From Gordionus sp. m RMFG-2023 (taxonomy: Eukaryota; Nematomorpha; Gordioida; Chordodea; Parachordodidae): 64,000 bases of DNA. The notes under the pieces are model-generated. The model saw only the letters and a program-made list of their open reading frames with translations. It ran no database searches and had not been told where the DNA came from. The stretch covers positions 11,656,052 to 11,720,051 of the forward strand of contig NC_088776.1 of NCBI RefSeq assembly GCF_954871325.1, read 5' to 3'. The stretch's first letter is position 1. Each line of letters opens with the position of its first letter. Below are positions 1 to 12,219 of this stretch, in pieces. The translations under genes were made by a program, and so were the position numbers.

Positions 1-60
1 ATTAATTATTTTTTCGATAAAATGAATATTCTCATATGCTATTCATTTATTTGTGAACAA

Positions 61-657
61 CAAAGTTAATCGATTTTGGTGTTCAAGCAGAATAGCATTT
101 TTTTCCTACGGCACATGGTAAAAGTGCTTGCGACGGCATAGGCGGCACAGTAAAAAGGTTAGTTTCCAAGGCAAGCTTACAAAGACCTTATACGGATCAA
201 ATAATTACATCTTTACAATTTTATAAATATGCGGAAGAGCATATAAAAGGTATAAATTTTTCTTATGCCACTATACCAGATTATGAAGAAGAGATAAAGC
301 TAAGTGAGAGATTTAGTAAATCTATCTCAATACCCGGGACACAAGAAATTCATGCAGTGTTTCCGATTGGCTTAACTAAACTCAACACTAAACTATATTC
401 TAATTCGCAGACATTTATTGTGGAGAATATAGTATATCCACGTGAGGATCCTTTGATTGAGGATCTGTTAATCGATGAGATTAGAGGATAAATAACATAA
501 GCATATGAAAACGATTGGTGGTTAGGATTTGTGCAAGAAGTGAATGTAATTAGAGATGAAGCAAAGATTAATTTTCTTCACCCTAAAGAACCAGCAAATT
601 CTTTTGTTTATCCGTTGCACAAGATATCCTTTTCATACCAAAAAATAATATTTTAAC
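61..657 (+). pseudogene. Relic of an animal transposon-associated protein with HGKSACDGIGGTVKR motif
   Basis: The plus strand reads DFGVQAE, a stop, then HFFPTAHGKSACDGIGGTVKRL, an open stretch of about 120 residues to a stop near 491, and after a frame break a segment with NDWWLGFVQEV and NFLHPKEPANSFVYP. I know this pair of motifs (HGK.xCDGIGGTxKR, then WWxGxV and FxHPxGPAxxFxWP) from many uncharacterised, transposon-linked animal proteins; I cannot name the superfamily. In-frame stops and frameshifts show it is dead. Two further pieces of the same family lie in the large ARMC5 intron. It is cut by the window edge. The catalytic class is unknown to me. Confidence 0.6.
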
Positions 658-844
658 AATAGTTAGCTCAAACGGCTACTGGGCGTACATATAATTTATC
701 GCAAAATTAAATTATCATGGCGTCAAAAAAACTAAATTTAATGAAATATCGAAAATAGGTAATATCTTTCATGAATTTTAATTTATCTATTATATCTTCA
801 AAATTTATAAAATAATTTTTCGAAAATTAAAATTTTTTATAAAA

Positions 845-1465
845 AAAATATGATTATAACCGCAGCGAAATAATCTCATTTCATGGTACTAATGCTGGAA
901 AATCTTTTTATTTATGTTTAAAAATGAAAAAAAGTTTAAAAAAATAATAATTATAACAAAACACGTTATTTTATAAAAGAGCGGTATCTATTTTTGACAA
1001 AAATGTTTATTTTTTGATTTTTTAAATCGTAATAACTAAAAAACCCATGGCTGTCCCAAGTTTAAATTTTTTTTATGAATAGATATAAGGTTAGAGAATA
1101 AGAAAAATATTCAAAAAATTGGCACTGGAATTTTTATGTTTAAAATTTAAAACGTAAATAAAAACCGCAACAATATTATTTCAAAAAATCCTTAATATTT
1201 AATAAAAGGCCTTTAATAGAGTTACAAAATGACATATAACTTATATTTTTAAAATCATTATTTTTTAACTTATCTCAATTTCAAAAAATCGTATTTTTCG
1301 AAAAAAGGTCATTTTTGGCACATTTGACCATTGATATCTCTGGAACTATTAGTACTAGGAAGCTAAAATTTTGGATTCGATGCTTTCAAATGATATTCTC
1401 TCAGCATACAAAATTTTATCGAAATTAAAAGGTAGGGCCGAAAAGTTATCGATTTGGTATAGAAT
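845..1465 (+). repeat. Downstream non-coding part of the first transposon relic
   Basis: This stretch is repeated in the same orientation at 7425-7990. Shared blocks include CCCATGGCTGTCCCAAG (about 1045 and 7578) and ACCATTGATATCT (about 1327 and 7847). It follows the coding relic directly, so I read it as the 3' part of the same element or a nested partner. No open frame of note. Confidence 0.6.
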
Positions 1466-1845
1466 TACCCCAAAGCCAATAAAGCATTTTCTAAAATAAA
1501 TTCATTAAAATTTCATATAATTTAAATATACCTATGAACATATTTTATACACACTAACTATATTATACCAAATATAATATCGCCATAAACATGATATTGA
1601 TTTTAATAGAACTGCACCAATTTTTTGCCGATATTAAAATGGCCTGGTTATAAATGTGTATATTTAGAAATTGTCACAAGATAGATAGATATTTTTTTAT
1701 AATCTTAGACTGGTAATAACACTTAAAAATATGTTTTAAAACAAAAATATTTGAAGGAAAGGTTGGTATTGGCAAATATAATCAGCCTATGTTTTGGATA
1801 GACAAAAATCCAATTTTGAAAATTTTAAATTGCCAGATTCTAGAC

Positions 1846-3849
1846 CAGGGTTGCCAGATATTCTTCACTTGAAACGTGAGTTTTTCTTTTACAATAATTA
1901 ATGGGGGACTTCGCCTTCCATACCCCCCCCCCAATTTGGGTAATTGATGTAGCATACTCATCTAAGTTAATATGTTATATTTAATATAACTAGATTTTAA
2001 AGACAATGAAAATTCTTTATTGATTTACTAATAACAATTATGATATATAATTTTCTCATGTTTATAAATATAGCATAATATTAATTATTATATTTATGGA
2101 TGATTTTAAAAGAGGCAATAAAGATTTCCCATCGGCACTGTGGAGATAGGCTGAAAACTCTTTGCATGAATAGTTATATTTTGTTTTACAAAAAGTTCAG
2201 CTTCAAATGATGACGTTCTTTTTGCCAAGCAGTAGTCATTAGACTGAATATTCTCTCTGATGAAGCATTTGAATGCGGAATAAAAAATATAAAATTGCAT
2301 ATTTTCTCTATCAATGGTGAGTTTTTATTAGAAAGAAAATCCATCCATTTTTCTTGGGTATCATGTGATAGTTTTTGATAATTTTTCTTCATAATAGGAA
2401 TAAAATTGTGAATATTCTTCAAAGAGAATTTCTGTATCTATGTTAGGTATTTTATAATTACTAATAATTTTTTGTAATTGTTCAAATTCTGGACATTATT
2501 TTAATGTCATAGGGTTAAGATATTTCCATATATTATCTATAATTAACGTTTTTCTACATATTCTATAATATTTTTTATAAATATCTTTGATTCATTTTTG
2601 AAATTTATTGCCTTTTCTACATCATTATTATGTTGTAAAATATTTTTAGAAATGCTCCCATAAAAATTTTGTTGAATTTTTAAATATAATGAATTCTTTA
2701 GTTTTAGGATAAGATCATGTATATATATTGCTAATACATCTTCAGATTGCAATTGTAAATTTATGTTATTGACTAAAGTGCCAACTTTAAGGACAACACC
2801 TAAATATGCCTCTGCAAAATCATCTCCAATTATTTTCAAAATTGGTGGGGTTGCTGATAATGATAAAAAATATTCTTTAAGTGGTTGAAAAACTTAAGCA
2901 TCCGCTTAATCGCTGGGATTAATGTAAGCCAGCGTGTTGGAACATGGCGAAGTGATTCTGACCATTCAAAATTGCACCATTCTACAAATTCTTTTAAAAT
3001 TGTAACTCTATTTGTCGAGTTGCTAAATTCATTATTACATTTAATTACTATACTCTCAATATCATATTTAAGAAAAATTATGGCCTTTTTAAACGAACTG
3101 TGAAGAATGTGGCATATATAACCCATTGGTATAATATTATTAACTATGGCTTTTCAATTCTGACCAAATACTTTAATTTTTCCCAAATTTTACAGATGCG
3201 TTATCTGCACAATAGGCCGTTACATTAGCAATATCAAGTTCAGCGAATTTTAAATTTTCTAGCAAGCATCTAGACATGTATTTAGGGGTTTCACTGTCAG
3301 ACGAAAAATTTTTAAGTAATTAAACATTTATTCCATTCTTTTTGTTGAAGTATCTAAGTAATAAGGGAACGTTTTTATATTACTTTTATTTTATGAATCC
3401 GTTAGTATTGAAAACGGATGATTTTTTTTAGATCTTTTATAATATTTGCCCTTAATTTATTTCATTTAAAATTATACGAGTTTTAATATAAGATTTATAA
3501 AATCCATAAAAGAAATTTATAGTTATTTAAATTATATAATAATTATACTTTATAAACTTTCTAAAAATTGAATTTCTTTTGTGGGTAATTGATCAATGAA
3601 TATGATTGGTTAGTTGGACTATTAACAAATACTACAATTTTTTTAAATATTTTATAATAAAATTAATTAATTTTATATTTAAAAATATTTTAAAAAAATT
3701 TAAAAACGTGAAAAAAAGTGTGAGACTGTGATTATTTTAATTTACTCAAAAAACGTGAGAAAAGCGTAGTGCGAAAAAACGTGGGTAAGTAAAAAATTAG
3801 GTATGAAATCGTGAGAATCACAGCTAAATCGTGACATCTGGCAACCCTG
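1846..3849 (-). mobile_element. hAT-superfamily DNA transposon with intact ends and 8-bp target duplication
   Basis: The ends form a terminal inverted repeat, CAGGGTTGCCAGAT at 1846 and ATCTGGCAACCCTG ending at 3849. They are flanked by an exact 8-bp duplication, TTCTAGAC, at 1838-1845 and 3850-3857. An 8-bp duplication and CAGGG-type ends are hAT hallmarks. The 2.0 kb interior carries a broken transposase on the minus strand. It landed inside older repeat DNA between the first relic and the ARMC5 3' end. A C10 tract lies at 1923-1932. Confidence 0.9.
2186..3310 (-). pseudogene. hAT transposase, frame-broken
   Basis: Minus-strand pieces in order: a segment with TAYCADNASVKFG (3180-3300), matching the hAT core DNAxxNFG motif; a piece with FEWSESLRHVPTRWLTL (2836-3126), matching the TRW block; a helical middle (2543-2839); and the C-terminal dimerisation block with SNASSERIFSLM (2186-2422). 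The pieces lie in different frames separated by stops. Order and spacing match a hAT transposase whose N-terminal zinc-finger part is lost or unreadable. It sits inside the complete element 1846-3849. Confidence 0.8.
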
Positions 3850-4095
3850 TTCTAGACGCTTCCTAAAGATAATTTTGCTTTATAAGTTGTGATGTTATAT
3901 CTATACATTCTGTTTATGCAGAAAATATTAGCTGCCAATTCTGAGATATATATATTTAGGTGATTTTGGTATCAGAAAAAAATATCGGTACAGTCCTACC
4001 ATATTTAACAGGTCAAATTAACCAAATTATATTTGATTGGTCAAATACCCAATCCTGATATAAATGCAACCTCAATTTTGGCTTTTTAACACCGC

Positions 4096-4101
4096 TTTAT
4101 T
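4096..4101 (-). terminator. Candidate polyadenylation signal of the ARMC5-like gene
   Basis: TTTATT on the plus strand is AATAAA on the minus strand, about 120 bp past the ARMC5-like stop codon at 4220. Such hexamers are common in A+T-rich DNA, so this is only a candidate. Confidence 0.35.
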
Positions 4102-4219
4102 AACTTTAAAATTTCAATACATATATTAAATAAATAAATCATAAAACTCCAACAATCTCTATATATTATAATTACAATTTGTTGTATCTAAGTCTATAAA
4201 ACTTTAATTATTTATACAA

Positions 4220-7200
4220 TTATGCGGAGAGTTCTATAATACTGCGGTATATATCAAAGATATCATTTATAAATTTCCGATATAGGATTGATTCGTCCTC
4301 TTCCTTCATAGTTGAAGATTCCTCGAAAAAAAATTCAAAAAAATTGAGATCACCTTCAATACGATTCTTTTGTTCAGCGCGAAAAGAATGATGAGTAAGT
4401 AATAGGGGTAGGCAAGAATGAATAAAAAATTCAACAAGATCCCGAGATGCCTCGCTAAAATGATTGGTGGTATAAAAAATGTATAAGAGTTTAAATAAAT
4501 GACTAGGGGTTGTATGGGTAACAATGCCAAACTCATTATCAACAACTAATTGGTTAAATTTAAATGTGTATGAATGATTGTTATTTTTCCCATGTAAAGG
4601 AATAAAATCGAAGTCATGTTGCATATAAGAGAGGAACAGGGAAGGTAAAACCAGAGAGCGGATGTATTTTTCGATAGTCTTCATCATAAATCGGTGACTA
4701 AGTTTGTAGATTCCCAAGTGAACGTCAATGATTGGCAGAATGTCACCAGGATCGTCGGAACTATAAAATTCTTTGAAGGCTTCTAAAATATTTTCCATTG
4801 AATCATTGGTGGAATGATTACAATTATTTTCGAAACCATCTAAGGTATTTTTGTCAAAATATTCTACATATTTGAACAAAAGTTGTAACTCTTCGGGATT
4901 TGCTTCCCCAATCAAAACAGCTTCGCGGTTTCGTTCTTTGAAACCGCTTTCTTTGCTGAGCATAACATTCAAAACTGGCGATATTTGGCTTATCGATGTA
5001 TAGTCTATCATGATTGAATCGTAGGGTGCATTATATGGTAATAGAGCGTCTTGATCTTGACAACGTTCTGAGTGGTTGGAAGTATATAATTTGATAGTTT
5101 CCAATTCCAGAGAATTATCACTTTCTAATTTTTCGAGCTGGGTCGTATTCTTATTCGACAAAACTTGTAGAATTTGTTTGACCAATTTGATAGGGAATTG
5201 ATAATGGTGTGATTTTTTGGTGTTAGTTTTTGAAATTCCGTAAATATTTTGGATAGATAACAAAATATATTCCGAAAAATAACGCATAAATATTTTCATG
5301 GCATTGTTATCATCACGACACTCATGTTCGATAATAGATTCCAGTACTTTAAGATAGCCCTTATCCAAACATATTTTTCTAAAGTTTTTGCTTAAAAAAA
5401 ATAAATAAAATCGATTAGAAAAAAATTCGTTTATAAAATTTATTTGAGTATTTTTAAATTCTAAACCTTTTTATGAGAAAGGGGAAAGACAAGATCGTGT
5501 TAAAGTATGAAGAAGATTTGTAATCTCCAATACTCGAATCAGGGATTCTTGTCATCACTTGTTGAACGTGCAACATTCCATGTGACGTCTGAAAGGTGTG
5601 TTGCAAAGATTTCATAAGCTTTCGTATGAAAGAAGCCTTGAGATGGCAGGACGAACATTTGATTTTCAAACCTTCAATTGTGGTATTGGTGATGAGACTA
5701 TTCTTAGACAAATCTATGGCTAATCGAGGTCTTTTATTTTTTTTATTGAAGATCTTAAAATCTTGATCACTTTCGCGTTTTAACGAATTTGTAATGGGTG
5801 TTTCATCATTTTTCTTTTTGTGTTGCAACGACTGGAATAAAATTTGTAACTTGTAAAGCAGAAAAGGAAACCGCCTCCCAAGCAAAACCTCAACGTAACG
5901 CTCATTTTTGCAGACACGACTCAGTGTTCTTATGAGTCTCCTGTGGGGGACTTCGCAATTGAGTAATAGGTCAAGCATTGTACAAAATATGTCTAAAAGA
6001 AAGAGAAAAAAATTTAAATGCTAGTTATATAAAAATATATGTATCACTTAAATTGTTTTAGTGAATTGTAATTGTGAGAATGGGGTTAATGTAAAGGGTT
6101 AAAGGAAAGTTAATCTTAAATTGTGAAAAATATAAATAAAATTTGGTTCAATTTAAAAAGAAAGAAGAGGGGTGAAATTCAATAAAGTGATTTTGTTAAA
6201 GAAAATTTTTTTTTTATAAAATATTTTATCATAGTTAGGTATTGAGCAAATTAAACGATAAGATAGACACTAAGGTATGGGTTTAAGGGGGCACAATTGT
6301 TTTAATTGAGCAAATTAAAATAAGTAATAAAAAGTAAAACATGGATTTAAAAGAGTTTTTTTTTAATTTTTTATATTTTTAAAAATAATATTTTCCGACA
6401 TTAATATCATGACGATCTTTTCCTTGTAAAAAATTTAAATTTCGAAATTATTTTATATCTATTTTGCAAATAAATTAAAATTCATGAAAGTTATTACCTA
6501 TTTTCGGATTTTTATTAAATCGAGTTTTGACGCCTTAATTTCATTTTGCAATAAATTATAATACGGTCAGTCACCGTTGATGGGCTCACTATTGTTAAAA
6601 TATTATTTTTTGGTATGAAAAGGAGATCGTATCGCTGGATAAAGAATAGAATTTGCTGGTCCTTTAGGATGAAGGAAATTTATTTTTATTTTAATTATCT
6701 CTATTTACATCCAATTTTTGAACAAATCTTAACTACAAATTGTTTTCTTACATTCAGGTCACACATTCTCTTTTTCATCGATCAAAAGATCCTCATATGG
6801 ATTTACTATATTCTCCAAAATAAACGTCTGTGAATTTGAATATATTTTAGTATTGGGCGAGGTTAAACCCAATGGAAACAATGCATCCCAGGTATTGAGA
6901 TAGATTTACTAAATCTCTCACTTAGCCTTATCTTCTCTGCCTTATAGTCTAGTATGGCGGCATAGAGAAAATTTATTCGTTAAGTATAATTATTTGGTGT
7001 GAATCGGCACTTTACCATTTGCCGTAGCAAAAAATGTCATTCTGCTTGAACACCAAAATCGATTACATAGTAATATACATTGATAAAGTTTTCCCTGTTT
7101 CTGTATTGCGTTGCTGAACTTTAGAAAAGTAACAAAATTTTTCTGATAGGGTATAGATTTAAAAAAAAAAATGAATCAAGTGGGTTTGGAATAAATGGAA

Positions 7201-10200
7201 TTATAGTGTTCCGCCTCAATATTCGGAAATTGAGTATCCATGTCATAACTTTTCTCAAATTCGTTTTATATAATTAAAGTGCTTAAATTCTTTAAAAGGA
7301 TTTGAGCATTAAGATAAAAAAAATTTTATTTTTCAAGAATTAATGATTATATTTTCTTGTTATCGGAATCTTAACAATTAGGAAATTTAATTATTTATTA
7401 TAAAAACAACTAATTTATACAAGATTAACAATAACCCATCAACGGCTATTTAAATCATCTCATTTTATGATATTAATGTTGGAAGATCTTATTATTTATG
7501 TTTAAAAATTTTTAAACAAAATAATTTTAACTAAAATGCGTCATTTTATATGAGTAATCGTAATAACTAAAAAAAACCCATGGCTGTCCCAAGTTCAAAT
7601 TTTTTTGCAAATAGATTTAATGTGAGTGAATAGTAAAATAGCAAATTCAAAGTAATTTAAGAAAGTGAAACACTGGGAGTTTTTAGGTTTCAAATTTATA
7701 ACGTAAATTAACCTAATTTTTAATTTCAACATCATAATTTTTTTAATATTAAAAAATAATTTATAAACATAAAGTACAAAAAAAGCCATATCTCAATTTA
7801 AAAAATCGTATTTTTTTAAAAAAAGATCATTTTGAGCACTTTTAACCATTGATATCTAAGGAACTATAAGGACATGGAATCTAACATGTTTGATTCGATG
7901 ACTTCCAATGATGTTCCTATAGTATGCAAAAAAAAATATTAAAAAGGTTGGGCCAAAAAGTTATTCGGTATACCTCCTCAGCAAGTTTAAACAAATAATT
8001 AAATTGGCTGGAAGAAATATTTGTAAATCAAATAACGCGTTATACTGAAAATCGAAGAAAAAAAAATAATCCTAGTCAAAACTAAAATTTAAAATATTTT
8101 TGCCCCACCCACCAAAAAAAAAATTTTTGAATTTTTTGGGAGCCCAAAAAATTTTTTGTTGACTAGGTTAGTAAAAAAATTAATTTAATCATCATAATAA
8201 CCTGAGTTCTGATTTATAATGGCAGTCGGATTAAAATGATACATTCTAAAAACTTGCGAAAGCAAATTGTATATCATGTCCATTAATTTATGGTAGGGCA
8301 TAGTTATAGGCTTTAGACCACTGGAACAAAAACAAATATTGTGGTTATTTTTAAAGCTAAGACTTGAAATTTCTTTTTGATCGGGTGATATTAATTCATA
8401 ACCACCAGACTCTAAACTCACATTGGTGTTGTTAATACTTTCACTTTTAAGTTGAGAGGTGTTTATGGCTAGGATGTTATTATTTATAATATCTTCTGAT
8501 TCACTCAATAAAGTAGAGGATGGTTGTAGAGTAGAGTTATCAAGAGATTTAGATGACATTTGATCTATGTAAAACTCCTCCTCACTGCTGTAATAGTTTA
8601 GGATAGGATCATTGAATTCAGCAGAATAATTGCTGTATACTGAGGAAGGGCTAAAGGGGGGACTTCTTGAGTAAGAGTATGTAGGGGAAAAAGTTGAACT
8701 ATAATAATAATTTTGGTTAGAGCTGTTGGGACTGCTCATGGAAACATAGCCCGGTGATGAGTGAGTAGGAGAAGTATATGAGCAAAAAGAATTGTTTTGA
8801 GATGGAGACATCTTTTTGACAATTTTGGTGTGATGAGTTGATAAATCTAAACTAAACAAATTACTGAGGTGTGCATCATATTCGCTTTTCAAAATATTGT
8901 TCAGATCTAACTCATTTGAAAGTGGGTGGAGTATAGTGAAAGGTAGATTTATTAATCCTGATTCCTTTTCATTATTATCGAGTACTACCACCTCATTTTC
9001 ACAATATGATAAATTTTTGTGTAAGGGTGGAACCGAGGTAAAATCTTTATCAACTATTTCTTCACCAGTTATTAAATTTTGATCTTCAAAATCAAGGTCA
9101 CTATCACTCAAAAAATGTCTGAAAATTGAATTAATCACATTCAATAATCCATTTTCACAAAGAATGACCATGGATGAGTTTTCATAAATAAAATTTATGA
9201 AAATCAATATTATCAAATTGATATGGCAGAAATATCCTTCATTTGTAAACATTTTGGGTACTAACTTCCAAGCTAATGATAGCAATATTGGAAGACCACC
9301 AAAGTCACGTATTCTAAATTTATTAGCTACTTCAGTTGAGAATAAATGTACAACCCTAAGCAAATTAAATAATGTGTTTTGAGCATGCTCACCTGTATGA
9401 AAATCAAATTTATTTGGAATGGATTTCATATTAATTTTTGCCAAATTTTGCTGTAGTAAAATTAAGAATACTTTAACAGCACCAATATTACCTAATGCAT
9501 GATTTATTTCAGATACATGCAACATTTCTATAAACAATTTAAACAATACGGATGTGGAATTATTGTGTAATAAGAGGTTGTCTTTGTTATTATTACTTTG
9601 AGAATCCAATGATTTTTTTTTGATAAAACAATCTGAAGAATTTTGACTAACATACAATGATAACAAAGATTCTAAGAATTTTTCATCTAACAAAGGATTT
9701 ATGTAACAAGCTTTACTTGATAGAAAATGATCATTAGCCTGATTTTTATCTTTAAATGCTTTTGATAAGTCTTTATCAATTATATTAGAATAGCTATTTA
9801 TAATTATCAATAATAATTCCATTATATGTTCAAATAGTTCATTTCTTTTTTCCTTATTTATACCCATAAGAGATAATTCATTAGTAGTTTTTATTGCATA
9901 ATAGAATTTAACTAAAGTAGTTGTTATATCTTCAGTAACTACTAACTTTAAAAAAAATATATAGATTAGACATAGATCTAATTACTTTCTTAACATATAT
10001 AGGTTTAGACAATAATTTTTTTATAAGCCTCAAACAATTTTTTAAACAATTTGTATCTGAACATTTTTCAGCAGTCATTCTTAAATATTTTCCTGGCTAT
10101 TATAAAGTTTATAAAAAAAATATTATTTTTTTACCTTTTCTAGAATAATTTTTTGAATAAAATCTTCATCTTTACTCAAATTGGATAAAGCTCTATAAAG

Positions 10201-10524
10201 TTGAGCTGTGATAATGTGATTATCATTTCTTTGTGCTAGTAATGTAACTATGAAAGCAAATATATCATCTATAAGAAAACAATGTTTTTTTCCCAAAATA
10301 CTTACATAATATTGGAATTATCTTTAAAGGAATTATCTATAAATTAATATTGGAAAAACTTATACATATATTTATATATATACCTCTCTTCTGATAGTGT
10401 CATCAAGAAAAGAATTAGCAAGCTTTCCTATAGCTTTTTCACATAATAAATCATTTTCCTTTTCCTCTTTAGTCAAAAACTTAATGATTTGTTTCACATT
10501 GTCAATCGTTAATGAAGATCTCAT
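4220..10524 (-). CDS. ARMC5: ARMC5-like armadillo-repeat and BTB protein, seven exons
   Basis: Exons on the minus strand: 10524-10384, a micro-exon 10321-10306 (or 10336-10306), 10268-10135, 10096-9986, 9945-8202, 5992-5467, 5390-4220. All junctions are GT-AG and phases close, giving 1280 codons (1285 with the longer micro-exon). Start is the ATG at 10524. Residues 1 to about 420 hold armadillo-type helical repeats (AIGKLANSFL, LYRALSNLS, VKVFLILLQQ). A Ser/Pro/Tyr-rich linker lies near 510-575, and a BTB fold near 1010-1145 (SPVLNVMLSKESGFKE, then IDVHLGIYKLSHRFM). Armadillo repeats followed by a C-terminal BTB match ARMC5, in mammals a CUL3 ubiquitin-ligase adaptor that directs turnover of RNA polymerase II subunit RPB1; the human protein is shorter (about 935 residues). 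Introns are 36-62 bp except the fourth large gap (5993-8201), filled with transposon relics. Family call rests on architecture and recalled similarity. Confidence 0.75.
6370..7135 (-). pseudogene. Second copy of the HGK/GGTVKR transposon relic, inside an ARMC5 intron
   Basis: Read on the minus strand this copy follows the relic at 61-657: GATTTTGGTGTTCAAGCAGA near 7060, then GAGATTTAGTAAATCTATCT near 6905-6925, then the PAN-x-I-LYP counterpart near 6640. The part coding the GGTVKR motif is deleted. It also shows upstream sequence (7067-7135) that the first copy has lost. Orientation is opposite to the first copy, so the two make a long imperfect inverted repeat about 6 kb apart. Confidence 0.65.
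7425..7990 (+). repeat. Third piece of the same relic family, plus orientation
   Basis: Begins with AACCCATCAACGG, which also follows the coding part in the other copies, and runs parallel to 845-1465. It lies head-to-tail against the minus-oriented copy at 6370-7135 within the same ARMC5 intron. No coding frame. Confidence 0.55.
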
Positions 10525-10641
10525 ATTATATCATATTTGCTCTGCCTATTTTAGTAGAAAGTAGAATGACATTTGACATATTTGAGACTGTCATTCTAGT
10601 GAATGCTAAATAAATAGACATTAATAGTATAATATATATAA

Positions 10642-11845
10642 TAGTGATTTAAGGTAACTAGTTACATTTTGGCTAAAAAATAACTGTAACTAGTTATATT
10701 TTTAAAATTGTAACTAGTAACTGTAACTAGCCAAAAGTAACTAGTTACTTTTAAAGATATATTCAAATAATTAATTTTATTTTTAATATGTTGTGATAAA
10801 TTAATTTTAAATTAAATTTATTTTTTAAATTAAATTTATTAATTTAAAATTTTGTGAAAATGTCTGATTGTTCCCAACAATAACACAAATACTTATATGT
10901 ATGGCAGATGTGCAGGGATTAAAATATTGTCAACCTCTAAAGGATACTATATTAGCTAGTATTGAAAAAAGGTAACTTAAATCAAATAATTATTTATAAA
11001 TTAATAATATCATGTTATAGGTTTAAATAATCTTTATGATAATGACAACATCATTGCTGCAATTCTTCACCCTTTATTTAAAACTGACTGGCCTTGGATT
11101 AGGCAAGAAACGAATAAAGCAAAAAAAGGAAATTGTAAATTTAATGAATACCTTAATACCTCAAAGTTAATCCCAGACGAATGAATCATGCTCAAAACTA
11201 ACATCACTTCATGTAGTTGGATTTTTTGACCTAAAGCGCCAAAATATTCTGGATATTGAACTTATAGAAAACTTTATCAAATCTAATAACAACACTTTTT
11301 CTTTATATAACGATTTTCCAAAGTTAAAATTACTCTTTATTAAATATAATGTTTCTAACATCAAGTGCTCCCGTAGAGCGCTTATTCAGTCTAGGTAAGC
11401 TCATTTTTAAAGATAAAGAGCACGTCTCCTAGATAATAACTTTGAAATTAATTTGTTGTTAAAAGCAAATAAACATTTATTAGATTCTAATTTTTATGAA
11501 AAATAAATGTTTTTTTTTCAATGCAAATATATATTTTTATATTCGATGTAAATATTCAATTTTGCGATATTTTTTTATATAAATAAATTGTATATTATTT
11601 TAAATAACTGATTATACTTTGTTTATCCTAATTTTTTTTATATTAAATAAATGCATTCAATAAATAAATAATGCGCATATGAAGGATGTATAAAGTAAGT
11701 AACTAGTTACTTTTGAAAATAACTGTAACTAATAACTAGTTACTTTTGTAAAAATGTAACTAGTAACTGTAACTAGTTATGTTTTTGCCAATGTAACTAG
11801 TAACTGTAACTAGTTATGTTTCAAAAGTAACTTTTAACATCACTA
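10642..11845 (+). mobile_element. Complete hAT element in the ARMC5 upstream region
   Basis: Ends are TAGTGATTTAAGGTAACT and, inverted at the right end, TAGTGATGTTAAAAGTTACT. An exact 8-bp duplication ATATATAA flanks it (10634-10641 and 11846-11853). Both subterminal zones are packed with the palindrome GTAACTAGTTAC and its half-site variants (10652-10750 and 11696-11830), which could be transposase-binding arrays. The interior holds a decayed transposase. The left end lies 118 bp upstream of the ARMC5 start codon, in the likely promoter. Confidence 0.9.
10903..11506 (+). pseudogene. hAT transposase C-terminal half, decayed
   Basis: Readable segments: LKDTILASIEKR, a likely 49-bp GT-AG intron (10971-11019), then IIAAILHPLFKTDWPW, and near 11363 SSAPVERLFSLGKLIF followed after a frameshift by LLDNNFEINLLLKANKHLL and a stop. 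These are the pre-dimerisation and dimerisation blocks of hAT transposases. Stops and a frameshift make it non-functional, and the N-terminal half is absent from this 1.2 kb element. Confidence 0.75.
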
Positions 11846-11859
11846 ATATATAAGTAATA

Positions 11860-12200
11860 TAATGAGAATCAGTCTATCATTTTTTTTAAAAAACGCTCTT
11901 AATTTTTCTTAATATACAAAAGGTTATAAACGTTTGTATGCTGGAGAAGCAGGGTTGGGAAAAATAAATTGTATTCGAATAGATAGATAATTATTTTTTT
12001 TTATCTAATATAAAATACTTTGCAAAAATTTGAAAAAGAAACAAGATATTGTATTTTTATCTAAAAAAAGGTATAACGATGCTTTAAAAAAAAGATAATT
12101 TTAAAAAAATGTAAACAAAAAATATAACTATTTTAAAAGAAATTCCTTCACACCAGAGCTTTTTTCTTTTAAAAAAGATTTTACATATTTTTAGATCTTC
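11860..12200. other. A+T-rich gap without a recognised feature
   Basis: Lies between the hAT element and the reverse-transcriptase relic. Simple A/T runs only; no supported gene or repeat. Confidence 0.5.
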
Positions 12201-12219
12201 TTCCTTTTTTTTAAATAAT

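Noticed and set aside
5340-5368. Start of a separate gene at 5368
   Set aside because: The frame there begins at a TTG, not ATG, and continues upstream to a splice acceptor at 5391 that joins the previous exon in phase.
8897-9382. Plus-strand frames of 61 codons each
   Set aside because: Antisense shadows of the large ARMC5-like exon.
9860-9867. Methionine at 9867 as the start of a 560-residue protein
   Set aside because: The frame continues upstream for 26 codons to a GT-AG junction joining further armadillo-repeat exons; the Met is internal.
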